From contig NZ_CP047028.1 in the NCBI RefSeq assembly GCF_009796865.1, forward strand, positions 2,170,001 through 2,234,000: a DNA stretch of 64,000 bases. The letters are read 5' to 3'. This document shows positions 56,631 to 64,000 of this stretch, piece by piece (the first letter of the stretch is position 1; the number at the start of each line of letters is the position of its first letter). Source of the DNA: Formosa sp. L2A11 (GTDB lineage Bacteria; Bacteroidota; Bacteroidia; Flavobacteriales; Flavobacteriaceae). The position numbers were made by a program, and so were the translations under genes. Below the pieces are notes generated by a model. It saw only the letters and a program-made list of their open reading frames with translations, was not told the origin of the DNA and did no database searches.

Positions 56631-57185
56631 TTACTTTAAAGGAACAACAATTTTAACATCGTCCCAAGCCATGGTTAATGCTAAGTTATCTGTAGAGTTA
56701 TCGAAAGAAATGGTGAATTCTTCAACAGAATTGTTTAATTTTTCAACAGGGACTTGTAAATCTACAACATCGAAAGACGGATCGCGCATGGCTTTCATAG
56801 TTTCATCTACACCCCATTTATATTGTTTTTTATTAAACATAACATGCCAAATAGAATCGTTAGGAATTGTCCAAAGTGTATATTTTCCAGCAGGTAAAGA
56901 ATCTGTTCCTATTTTTAAAGCTTTGTTTGTTTTAAATGTAGTGGCTTCATTGGCGCCTGTTCTCCAAACTTCATTATACGGTACTAATCCTCCAAAGATT
57001 AAACGATCGCGTTTTGATGGTCTGTTATAAAACACCTCTAATCTTAAGTCGTTTAGTTTATATTCGACAGTATCTTTCGGACTTAAAACTTTATTAAAAG
57101 CGTTTTTTTCAAAATATGCATATAGAAAAACTCCTATGGCTACAAACAATAAGAGTATCATTACCCATTTTAAAAATCTATTCAT
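56631..57185 (-). CDS. DUF2911 membrane-anchored protein
   Basis: 184 residues. An N-terminal hydrophobic segment (about 8-26) anchors or exports it. The DUF2911 core follows: LEVFYNRPSKRDRLIFGGLVPYNEVWRTGANEATTF, DSLPAGKYTLWTIPNDSIWHVMFN and FTISFDNSTDNLALTMAWDD. The family is common in Bacteroidota and has no known function. It lies 93 bases upstream of the GT2 operon on the same strand; shared transcription is possible but not shown. Confidence 0.9.
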   Translation of the reverse strand: MNRFLKWVMILLLFVAIGVFLYAYFEKNAFNKVLSPKDTVEYKLNDLRLEVFYNRPSKRDRLIFGGLVPYNEVWRTGANEATTFKTNKALKIGTDSLPAGKYTLWTIPNDSIWHVMFNKKQYKWGVDETMKAMRDPSFDVVDLQVPVEKLNNSVEEFTISFDNSTDNLALTMAWDDVKIVVPLK

Positions 57186-57275
57186 AAAACAATTGTTATT
57201 TAAGAAGGTAAAGATACTTTAAAAGATAGTTAACTTAAAAATGTGAGGTTTAATTAATTCACAAATTTAATACGT

Positions 57276-57322
57276 TTAAAAAAAAATGATCTAGACTATT
57301 AAAATAGCTTAGATCATTTTTA
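57276..57322 (-). terminator. Intrinsic terminator after secA
   Basis: Arms AAAATGATCTA / TAGATCATTTT enclose a partly paired loop (CTATT/AATAG); a run of about ten T follows on the minus strand. A smaller stem (AAAGCC / GGCTTT, 57331-57347) lies between it and the secA stop. Confidence 0.8.
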
Positions 57323-57350
57323 TATTTAACTAAAGCCTAAAGGCTTTTTA

Positions 57351-60300
57351 TTATTCAGTAATTACCCAATCACCTTTTGCTAAAAGTGGCTCGGCTTGTT
57401 TGTATTTTACGGTTTTACTTTCTCCGTTCATTACATTTTTAATAGTTACTTTATCGTTTCTACCAATTTTTGGTCTATCACGAACTATTGTTTCTACAAC
57501 TTCTGGCTGATGTTGTGTTTGTCCTGCAGCTCTACTTTGTGAAGCACGCTCATCTAAATTAGGAATCTCTTCTTTAGATGTTTCTATATTTTGTCTTTTA
57601 GGAGCGATATGTTTTGCATCGCTAATTGCGTTTGTATCTTCACTAGGTAATTCTCCTTTAAATAAGAATGAAATTACATCTTTATTTACTTGAGTAATCA
57701 TGTCCTTAAACAATTCGAAAGCTTCAAACTTGTAAATTAATAACGGATCTTTTTGTTCGTGAACCGCTAATTGTACAGATTGTTTTAACTCGTCCATTTT
57801 ACGTAAATGCGATTTCCATGCATCGTCAATAATGGCTAAAGTAATGTTCTTTTCAAAATCTGTAATTAATTGTTTTCCTCCACTTTCATAAGCTTGTTGT
57901 AAGTCTGTTACAACTTGTAATGTTTTTTTACCATCTGTAAATGGTACAACAATACGTTTGAATTTATCGCTTTGCGTTTCGTAAACATTTTTAATAATAG
58001 GAAATGCTAATTCTGCATTTCTTTGCATTTTAGCTTTATAATAATCGAAAGCAGCTTTGTAAACTTTAGCAGCAATATCTTGAACAGTTAATTTATTAAA
58101 TTCTTGTTCTGTTACTGGATTGCTCATTGAGAAGTAACGAATTAATTCAAATTCGAAATTCTTATAATCGTTAGCTTCTTTGTTTATTTCTGCAATGTTT
58201 TCTGCAGTATCGAAAATCATATTTGCTAAATCTACACTAAGACGTTCTCCAAATAAAGCATGGTGACGACGTTTGTAAACAACTTCACGTTGCGCGTTCA
58301 TAACATCATCATACTCTAATAAACGTTTACGAACACCGAAATTGTTTTCTTCAACTTTTTTCTGAGCACGTTCAATAGATTTTGAAATCATAGAATGCTG
58401 AATCACTTCACCTTCTTCTAATCCCATTTTATCCATCATCTTAGCAATACGCTCAGATCCGAATAATCGCATTAAGTTATCTTCTAATGATACATAGAAT
58501 TGAGAACTTCCTGGATCTCCTTGACGACCAGCACGACCACGTAACTGACGGTCTACACGACGTGAATCGTGACGTTCTGTACCTATAATTGCTAAACCAC
58601 CAACTTTTTTAACTTCGTCGATTAATTTAATATCGGTACCACGACCAGCCATGTTAGTTGCTATTGTTACTTGTCCTGGCTGACCAGCTTCTGCAACAAT
58701 ATCTGCTTCTTTTTTATGTAATTTCGCGTTCAATACATTATGTGGTACTTTACGAATGCTAAGCATTTTTCCTAAAAGTTCACTAATTTCAACGTTAGTT
58801 GTACCAATTAATATTGGACGACCAGCTTGAGATAATTTGGTAACTTCTTCAATTACCGCATTGTATTTTTCACGCTTAGTTTTGTAAACTAAATCTTCTT
58901 TATCATCTCTTGCAATAGGACGGTTTGTTGGAATTTCTACAACATCTAATTTATAGATTTCCCATAATTCTCCAGCTTCTGTAGTTGCAGTACCTGTCAT
59001 ACCAGATAGTTTGCGGTACATTCTAAAGAAGTTTTGAAGTGTTACTGTTGCAAATGTTTGTGTTGCAGCTTCAATTTTTACATTTTCTTTAGCTTCAATC
59101 GCTTGGTGTAATCCATCGCTATAACGACGACCATCCATAATACGACCTGTTTGCTCGTCTACAATCATTACTTTGTTTTCCATAACCACGTATTGATTGT
59201 CTTTTTCAAACAGGGCGTAGGCTTTAAGTAATTGATTTAATGTGTGAATACGTTCAGATTTTATTCCGAAGTCTCTAAATAAATCTTCTTTTTCATTCGC
59301 TTCTTCTTCTGCAGGTAACCCTTTTGCTTCTATTTTAGCCATTTCAATACCAATTTCTGGCATTACGAAAAAGTCTGGATTGTCTTTACCAGAAAGGTAT
59401 TCGACACCTTTATCTGATAATTCAATCTGATTATTTTTTTCATCAATAACATAATACAACTCTTCGTCTACCTTAGGCATCTCGCGGTTGTTATCTTGCA
59501 TGTAATGATTTTCTGTTTTTTGAAGTAATTGTCTAACACCGTCTTCACTTAAAAACTTAATTAAAGCTTTGTTTTTAGGCATTCCACGGAATACACGTAA
59601 CAATTTAAATCCACCTTCTTTAGTGTCTCCTTCTGTAATTAATTTTTTAGCTTCTGCGAAAACACCTGTTAAGTATTTACGTTGTACAGAAACAATATCT
59701 TCTACTTTAGGTTTTAATTCTGTGAATTCGTGACGGTCTCCTTGAGGTATTGGACCAGAAATAATTAATGGCGTACGTGCATCATCAACTAATACAGAAT
59801 CGACTTCATCGACAATGGCGTAGTGATGCGGACGTTGTACCAAATCGTTTGGAGAATGCGCCATATTATCACGTAAATAATCGAAACCGAATTCGTTATT
59901 TGTTCCGTAAGTAATATCTGCGTTATATGCTTTTTTACGTTCTTCAGAATTTGGTTGGTGATAATCTATACAATCTATGCTTAAACCATGAAATTGAAAA
60001 ATTGGTGCCATCCATGCACTATCACGTTTTGCTAAATAGTCGTTTACAGTTACAAGGTGAACCCCTTTTCCTGCCAACGCATTTAAATACATAGGTAAGG
60101 TCGCAACTAATGTTTTCCCTTCCCCAGTATGCATTTCGGCAATTTTACCTTGGTGCATTGCAATACCACCAATAAGTTGCACATCGTAATGTACCATATC
60201 CCATGTAATGGCTTTTCCCGCAGCATCCCAAGAGTTTGCCCAAATCGCTTTATCGTCTTCTAGTACTACATAATCTTTAGTTCCAGATATTTCTCTATCA

Positions 60301-60707
60301 AAAGCACTAGCTGTAACAGTAATGTTTGTGTTGTCTTTAAAACGTTTAGCTGTTTCTTTAACCACCGCAAAAGCTTCTGGAAGAATTTCGTTTAACACGT
60401 CTTCTGTAGCAGTATAAGAATCGTCTTTTAATTTATCAATTTCTTGATAAATATCTTCACGTCTGTCTATGTCTTCAGTGTTGTTTACTTCTTCTAAAAG
60501 TGTTGCAATCTGATCTTCGAAAGGCTTTCTTCCTTCAGCAATTTTAGCTTTAAAATAAGCTGTTTTTGCCCTCAATTCATCGTGCGATAAAGCTTCAAGC
60601 GCCTGTTCAAAGGTTTTAATTTTATTTACTAAAGGCATGATGGCTTTTACATCTTGCTTGGATTTATCTCCAACAAATACCTTAAGTACAGAATTCAAAA
60701 AATTCAT
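57351..60707 (-). CDS. secA: Preprotein translocase ATPase SecA, long Bacteroidota form
   Basis: Motor of Sec protein export. Walker A is MHTGEGKT (near 191), the DEVD box VDEVDSVLVDDARTPLIISG (near 300), and motif VI-type GRAGRQGDPGSS lies in the second nucleotide-binding domain. At 1,118 residues it is about 200 longer than E. coli SecA, with inserts at about 60-130 (a long helix) and within the preprotein-binding region (about 310-480). The C-terminal zinc motif (CxCxSG...CH/C) is absent; instead the tail is a small basic segment ending LLAKGDWVITE. Confidence 0.98.
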   Translation of the reverse strand: MNFLNSVLKVFVGDKSKQDVKAIMPLVNKIKTFEQALEALSHDELRAKTAYFKAKIAEGRKPFEDQIATLLEEVNNTEDIDRREDIYQEIDKLKDDSYTATEDVLNEILPEAFAVVKETAKRFKDNTNITVTASAFDREISGTKDYVVLEDDKAIWANSWDAAGKAITWDMVHYDVQLIGGIAMHQGKIAEMHTGEGKTLVATLPMYLNALAGKGVHLVTVNDYLAKRDSAWMAPIFQFHGLSIDCIDYHQPNSEERKKAYNADITYGTNNEFGFDYLRDNMAHSPNDLVQRPHHYAIVDEVDSVLVDDARTPLIISGPIPQGDRHEFTELKPKVEDIVSVQRKYLTGVFAEAKKLITEGDTKEGGFKLLRVFRGMPKNKALIKFLSEDGVRQLLQKTENHYMQDNNREMPKVDEELYYVIDEKNNQIELSDKGVEYLSGKDNPDFFVMPEIGIEMAKIEAKGLPAEEEANEKEDLFRDFGIKSERIHTLNQLLKAYALFEKDNQYVVMENKVMIVDEQTGRIMDGRRYSDGLHQAIEAKENVKIEAATQTFATVTLQNFFRMYRKLSGMTGTATTEAGELWEIYKLDVVEIPTNRPIARDDKEDLVYKTKREKYNAVIEEVTKLSQAGRPILIGTTNVEISELLGKMLSIRKVPHNVLNAKLHKKEADIVAEAGQPGQVTIATNMAGRGTDIKLIDEVKKVGGLAIIGTERHDSRRVDRQLRGRAGRQGDPGSSQFYVSLEDNLMRLFGSERIAKMMDKMGLEEGEVIQHSMISKSIERAQKKVEENNFGVRKRLLEYDDVMNAQREVVYKRRHHALFGERLSVDLANMIFDTAENIAEINKEANDYKNFEFELIRYFSMSNPVTEQEFNKLTVQDIAAKVYKAAFDYYKAKMQRNAELAFPIIKNVYETQSDKFKRIVVPFTDGKKTLQVVTDLQQAYESGGKQLITDFEKNITLAIIDDAWKSHLRKMDELKQSVQLAVHEQKDPLLIYKFEAFELFKDMITQVNKDVISFLFKGELPSEDTNAISDAKHIAPKRQNIETSKEEIPNLDERASQSRAAGQTQHQPEVVETIVRDRPKIGRNDKVTIKNVMNGESKTVKYKQAEPLLAKGDWVITE

Positions 60708-60789
60708 CCGTGTGTGTGTTAATGGTTTTATTAAGTTTATAACTTAATAGATACAGTTATGTACTTTAAATGCTATTAAATATAGGATC

Positions 60790-60797
60790 CAAATATA
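60790..60797 (-). promoter_or_regulatory. -7 promoter element for secA
   Basis: TATATTTG on the minus strand, about 83 bases before the secA ATG, matches TAnnTTTG. Confidence 0.45.
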
Positions 60798-60828
60798 CGT
60801 TTTGTTGTTATGTTTAATAAAGAATAGC

Positions 60829-60858
60829 ACAAAAAAAAGCCTCGATATGAGACTTTTT
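60829..60858 (-). terminator. Terminator after the DUF2795 gene
   Basis: On the minus strand AAAGTCTC pairs with GAGGCTTT (one G-U) and is followed by eight T. It lies 20 bases past the DUF2795 stop codon. Confidence 0.75.
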
Positions 60859-60877
60859 AACTTTTCTTTATGTAATA

Positions 60878-61099
60878 CTAATATTCATCCTCGTTCCAGA
60901 GATAGTCTTCATCCGTAGGATAGTCAGACCATATCTCTTCAATGGAGTCGTACGAATCGCCTTCATCTTCAATGGATTGTAAATTTTCTACAACTTCTAA
61001 AGGAGCTCCTGTTCTAATTGCGTAGTCAATCAGCTCATCTTTAGTAGCTGGCCAAGGCGCATCGCTTAAATATGATGCTAATTCTAATGTCCAATACAT
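60878..61099 (-). CDS. DUF2795 small protein with acidic tail
   Basis: 73 residues. The N-terminal half is a helical DUF2795 module (LASYLSDAPWPATKDELIDYAI, then GAPLEVVENLQSI); the second half is extremely acidic with Tyr/Trp (SDYPTDEDYLWNEDEY). The domain occurs in plants and bacteria without known function. It is monocistronic, with its own -7 element (TATTTTTG, 61123-61130) and terminator, upstream of secA. Confidence 0.88.
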   Translation of the reverse strand: MYWTLELASYLSDAPWPATKDELIDYAIRTGAPLEVVENLQSIEDEGDSYDSIEEIWSDYPTDEDYLWNEDEY

Positions 61100-61122
61100 C
61101 TGTAATTCGTTTTTATTTTTTG

Positions 61123-61130
61123 CAAAAATA
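61123..61130 (-). promoter_or_regulatory. -7 promoter element for the DUF2795 gene
   Basis: TATTTTTG on the minus strand, 23 bases before the ATG, matches TAnnTTTG. Confidence 0.45.
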
Positions 61131-61248
61131 ATTTTTTAGTTTAAAAAGTCAAGTAAAAAATGAATTATTTCATCATTAAATTAAAGAACGCTTTATTTTT
61201 CTAAACATTTTGACTTAAAGCGCGTTATAATTTCCTTTGAATTTGTTT

Positions 61249-61821
61249 TTATTGTTTCTCAGGAATCCACTTTACTTCATCTGCTTGTAAGTCATGAGAC
61301 AACTTTCGTGCCAATACAAAAAGGTAGTCAGAAAGACGGTTTAGGTATGTTAATGTTTGTGGGTTTAGAGGTTCGATGTCATTTAATTCTGAAGCTAAAC
61401 GTTCTGATCTACGGCAAACACAGCGCGCAATGTGACAGAATGACACGGTTTGGTGTCCGCCTGGTAATACAAAATGTGTCATTGACGGAAGCTCTGAATT
61501 CATGGCATCCATTTCTGTTTCTAACAGCGTAATGTTAGCATCTTCAATCTTAGGAATGTTTAAACGTTCTTTTCCGTTTTTTAAAATGGCCTTTTCTGGA
61601 GGTGTGGCTAACATTGCTCCAAGAGTAAATAAACGGTCTTGTATTATAATTAAAATCTCTTTGTATGCCGGGTTAATGTCTTGATCGCGAATAAGTCCGA
61701 TGTAAGAGTTTAATTCATCTACGGTACCATAACTTTCAATACGTATATGATGTTTAGGTACACGTGTACCTCCAAAAAGTGCAGTTGTACCTTTGTCTCC
61801 TGTTTTAGTATATATTTTCAT
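61249..61821 (-). CDS. Cob(I)alamin adenosyltransferase, PduO type
   Basis: 190 residues from the ATG at 61821 (MKIYTKTGDKGTTALFGGTRVPK), the family's ATP-binding start; the in-frame extension to 61863 lacks conservation and overlaps the promoter. RCVCRRSERLASEL carries the conserved Arg/Glu of the active site. It makes adenosylcobalamin from cob(I)alamin and ATP, needed by methylmalonyl-CoA mutase or ribonucleotide reductase. No cobalamin-synthesis genes are near, so it probably serves imported B12. Confidence 0.95.
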   Translation of the reverse strand: MKIYTKTGDKGTTALFGGTRVPKHHIRIESYGTVDELNSYIGLIRDQDINPAYKEILIIIQDRLFTLGAMLATPPEKAILKNGKERLNIPKIEDANITLLETEMDAMNSELPSMTHFVLPGGHQTVSFCHIARCVCRRSERLASELNDIEPLNPQTLTYLNRLSDYLFVLARKLSHDLQADEVKWIPEKQ

Positions 61822-61867
61822 GTAACAAGTGCTTAAGTTTAAAATTGAGCCAATAGTTGGCACATTT

Positions 61868-61875
61868 CAAAGTTA
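61868..61875 (-). promoter_or_regulatory. -7 promoter element for the adenosyltransferase gene
   Basis: TAACTTTG on the minus strand matches TAnnTTTG and lies 46 bases upstream of the chosen ATG; it would lie only four bases before the extended start, which supports the shorter protein. Confidence 0.4.
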
Positions 61876-61915
61876 CATGGAAAAATTAGGCTTTAAAAAT
61901 GAATTAAGATTTTGA

Positions 61916-62629
61916 TTATACTGTTTGGTGAGGTAAAATGATTTTTTCGTTTCTAGTGTCACTTTCAATAAGCCCATCTCTTAAACGAATAATTCTATGT
62001 GCATGCTCTGCAATATCTTCTTCGTGAGTTACTAAAATAACAGTATTTCCTTGCTCGTGTATAGAGTTAAAAAGGGCCATAATTTCTACAGACGTTTTAG
62101 AATCTAAGTTTCCTGTAGGTTCATCTGCTAAAATAATAGATGGTTTATTTACCAAAGCACGACCAACAGCAACACGTTGGCGTTGTCCTCCAGAGAGCTG
62201 GTTTGGTTTGTGGTCCATTCTATCAGATAAACCAACCTGTGTTAACACTTCTTCTGCACGTTTTGTACGGTCTGCCTTAGAATAACCGGCATAAACCATT
62301 GGTAAAGCAACATTGTCTAATGCTGTAGTTCTTGGTAATAAATTGAAGGTTTGAAAAACAAAACCAATTTCAGTATTTCTAATATCTGCTAATTCGTCGT
62401 CTGTCATTTTACTCGCATCTTTTCCGTTTAAGATGTATGTTCCTGCGGTAGGCGTGTCTAGACAACCCAGCAAATTCATAAGTGTAGATTTTCCAGAACC
62501 AGAAGGTCCCATAATAGCAATATAATCGCCTCGTTTAATAGTTAAATCTATGCCTTTTAAAACATGAACAGTTTCTTGTCCGAGTTTAAAATCGCGAATA
62601 ATGTTGGTGATTTCTATGACGTTATCCAT
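61916..62629 (-). CDS. ABC transporter ATP-binding protein (MacB/LolD type)
   Basis: 237 residues. Walker [10 protein letters not shown] (41-49), Q-loop [19 protein letters not shown], signature LSGGQ (145-149), Walker [14 protein letters not shown] (165-177) and the switch histidine in LVTHEED. The [20 protein letters not shown] stretch is typical of the MacB/LolD/FtsE class. No permease lies downstream or upstream in the window, so it may act with a permease encoded elsewhere. A near-consensus TATCTTGC lies about 30 bases upstream. Confidence 0.94.
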   Translation of the reverse strand: MDNVIEITNIIRDFKLGQETVHVLKGIDLTIKRGDYIAIMGPSGSGKSTLMNLLGCLDTPTAGTYILNGKDASKMTDDELADIRNTEIGFVFQTFNLLPRTTALDNVALPMVYAGYSKADRTKRAEEVLTQVGLSDRMDHKPNQLSGGQRQRVAVGRALVNKPSIILADEPTGNLDSKTSVEIMALFNSIHEQGNTVILVTHEEDIAEHAHRIIRLRDGLIESDTRNEKIILPHQTV

Positions 62630-62748
62630 AAAACTAAAGCTGATATTGGTTACTGCAAGATACAGGAATTTATATAAGAAATAAGACGCACAACATTATG
62701 ATTTGTTACAATTTAAATGAAGAAAACAATAAATTTAAACCGAAAAGA

Positions 62749-63522
62749 TTATAATCTGATTGTGAAATGTTCTTTGACTTGCTCTTTCCTGAAAAACACA
62801 AAGCCGTATTGAAACGTGTCTACAGTTACTTTTACTTTAGGATGTTGTTTAATAATTTCCCAAGCTTCAGTCATACCCTTAGACCAATAAATATCATCAA
62901 AAATAAAAACGGTGTTGTTATGAATTTTAGGTAACAATATGTCAAAATACGTTAAAGTTGCCGTTTTGTTATGATTACCATCAAACAAAATAAAATCGAA
63001 AGTAGGTTGTGCTAATTTAGGAATCACTTTGCTGAAATCTCCAACTAAAATTTCAGCATTTGTAATGTTATGATTCATTAAATTCTTACTACTAAAGGCA
63101 GCAATTTTTGGGCAACCTTCAATAGAAATTACGTTCCCTTTTTTATGTCCCAGAGCAATGGCATGTGTAGATATTCCTAAAGAAGTGCCGAGTTCTAAAC
63201 TGGTTTTAAATTGAAAATAATTTGCTAAACGGTATAATAATTTGGCACGCTTTAAAGATGCTCCAGAATTCTTAGCAATACTATGTATAGCACGAATATT
63301 GTTTTTAGTATACATAGAACCTGTACCTAAATCTGTGATTTCAATAGCCATTTTATTTTTTAAAAGCGCTTTTTTATAGTTGTTAATTAACGTATAATCA
63401 GCATGTTTTTTTTTGTTATAAAAACATTGTGTAACCAAGTTATAAACAAAAGGGGAGTGTACCCCATGCTGATTAGTAGAGCGTTTTAAAAATTTTAGAT
63501 ATTCTTTAATTTGGTGAAGCAC
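62749..63522 (-). CDS. SAM-dependent O-methyltransferase-like protein
   Basis: 257 residues. The Rossmann core has TSLELGTSLGISTHAIALG (motif I), NVISIEGCPKIAAFSS with the acidic SAM ribose ligand, and FDFILFDGNHNKTATLTYFD (motif III) followed by FIFDDIYWSKGM. The N-terminus (HQIKEYLKFLKRSTNQHGVHSPFVYNL) is a conserved helical cap. It resembles class I catechol-O-methyltransferase-type enzymes; the substrate is unknown. It lies 23 bases after the ABC-F gene. Confidence 0.85.
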   Translation of the reverse strand: MLHQIKEYLKFLKRSTNQHGVHSPFVYNLVTQCFYNKKKHADYTLINNYKKALLKNKMAIEITDLGTGSMYTKNNIRAIHSIAKNSGASLKRAKLLYRLANYFQFKTSLELGTSLGISTHAIALGHKKGNVISIEGCPKIAAFSSKNLMNHNITNAEILVGDFSKVIPKLAQPTFDFILFDGNHNKTATLTYFDILLPKIHNNTVFIFDDIYWSKGMTEAWEIIKQHPKVKVTVDTFQYGFVFFRKEQVKEHFTIRL

Positions 63523-63545
63523 TATCTTTATAATTGTAATTAAAT

Positions 63546-64000
63546 CTATTCTTCCATTTTAGCAGCAAGTTCAAACCAACGCTCTTCCTTTTCGTCCATT
63601 TCCTGAATTATTTTTTCTAATTTAGTAGAAAGTTCGTTAATTTTATCTTGAGAAAGTTCTGGATTTGTAAACTTAGCTTCTAATTCTGTTTTATCGAAAG
63701 CTAAAGATTTTAGTTTGCTTTCAATATTATTGTATTCCTTTTGTTCGTTGTAAGATAATTTTGTGCTAGAATCTTGTTTCCAATTTTTCTTCTCTTTTTT
63801 ATCTTCTGAAGTCGCTATTTCTGGGCTGTCTTCGTAAGATCTAAAATCGCTATAATTTCCAGGGAAATCTTCAATAACACCTTCGCCTCTAAATACAAAT
63901 AAATGGTCTACAATTTTATCCATAAAGTAACGGTCGTGAGTTACAACTAATAAACAACCAGGGAAATCTAAAAGGAAATCTTCAAGGACGTTTAAGGTTA
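63546..64000 (-). CDS. C-terminal end of an ABC-F family ATPase (cut by right edge)
   Basis: The frame is open to the right edge; translation of the edge gives LEDFLLDFPGCLLVVTHDRYFMD, the Walker-B-proximal LVVTHDRYF switch of the second ABC domain, then FRGEGVIEDFPGNYSDFR, the usual Uup ending. A charged linker and a coiled coil (about the last 70 residues; LEAKFTNPELSQDKINELSTKL) follow, as in Uup. ABC-F proteins act on ribosomes or DNA rather than in transport. The ATG inside the window at 63923 is internal. The remaining portion lies outside. Confidence 0.93.
   Translation of the reverse strand, partial: TLNVLEDFLLDFPGCLLVVTHDRYFMDKIVDHLFVFRGEGVIEDFPGNYSDFRSYEDSPEIATSEDKKEKKNWKQDSSTKLSYNEQKEYNNIESKLKSLAFDKTELEAKFTNPELSQDKINELSTKLEKIIQEMDEKEERWFELAAKMEE

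Noticed and set aside
61822..61863. Longer N-terminus for the cobalamin adenosyltransferase
   Set aside because: The extension is not family-like and would begin four bases from the -7 element; the MKIYTKTGDKG start is canonical.

Overview
The window is chromosomal core DNA from a member of the Bacteroidota, most likely a marine Flavobacteriaceae (Formosa/Bizionia/Olleya-like; the genus is a guess). The evidence is AT-rich sequence, recurring TAnnTTTG-type -7 promoter elements with almost no Shine-Dalgarno sites, a type IX secretion (T9SS) C-terminal sorting domain on a subtilase, a bacillithiol gene (bshC), a SecA of about 1,100 residues, and the order rpmB-rpmG-DUF4295-ftsY-rimO. I see no rRNA, tRNA, insertion sequence, prophage, CRISPR array or secretion island. 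Both end genes are cut by the window edges.

Layout. 1-1.6 kb: end of an Omp85-like outer-membrane protein. 1.8-9.0 kb (minus strand): envelope/division run tpx, dgkA, ftsK, lolA, lptF/G-like permease, ribB (with a dead GTP cyclohydrolase II half). 9.2-16.5 kb: fasciclin protein, katG, an AT-rich gap with a broken outer-membrane beta-barrel gene, then ahpC-type peroxiredoxin, thioredoxin and a small conserved protein, then an NhaC antiporter. 17-25.4 kb: small secreted protein, htpG, an S9 peptidase, a KAS III enzyme, a CoA-binding protein and a sodium:solute symporter. 25.4-31.7 kb (plus strand): recR, glycosyltransferase, lipoyl E2, exonuclease, FAH-family hydrolase, Hpt protein, cinA. 31.8-35.0 kb: ribosomal proteins L28 and L33, DUF4295, ftsY, rimO. 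35.1-42.7 kb: bshC, a PLP decarboxylase, guaA, LysM/PBP1 protein, OsmC, DUF3820, YciI. 43.1-53.6 kb: pyrG, yidC, YwqK-like protein, mnmA, T9SS subtilase, nitronate monooxygenase, MATE pump, small protein, PAP2 phosphatase. 53.6-64 kb (minus strand): ArnT-like transferase, a duplicated LAB_N membrane protein, GT2, DUF2911, secA, DUF2795, cobalamin adenosyltransferase, ABC ATPase, methyltransferase, and the end of an ABC-F protein.

How the genes work together. Thiol and peroxide defence recurs: Tpx, KatG, AhpC/Trx, BshC, OsmC. Envelope biogenesis also recurs: LolA, LptF/G, YidC, SecA, FtsY, DgkA, PAP2 and the GT2/LAB_N/ArnT cassette.

The best candidate for an under-described system is the translationally overlapping GT2 - LAB_N - ArnT cassette at 53.6-56.5 kb. 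Its middle protein is an internally duplicated 3+1+3-helix membrane protein, the SWEET transporter topology. It sits where a lipid-linked-sugar flippase would be expected. The rest of the window is ordinary core genome, with smaller oddities listed under findings.
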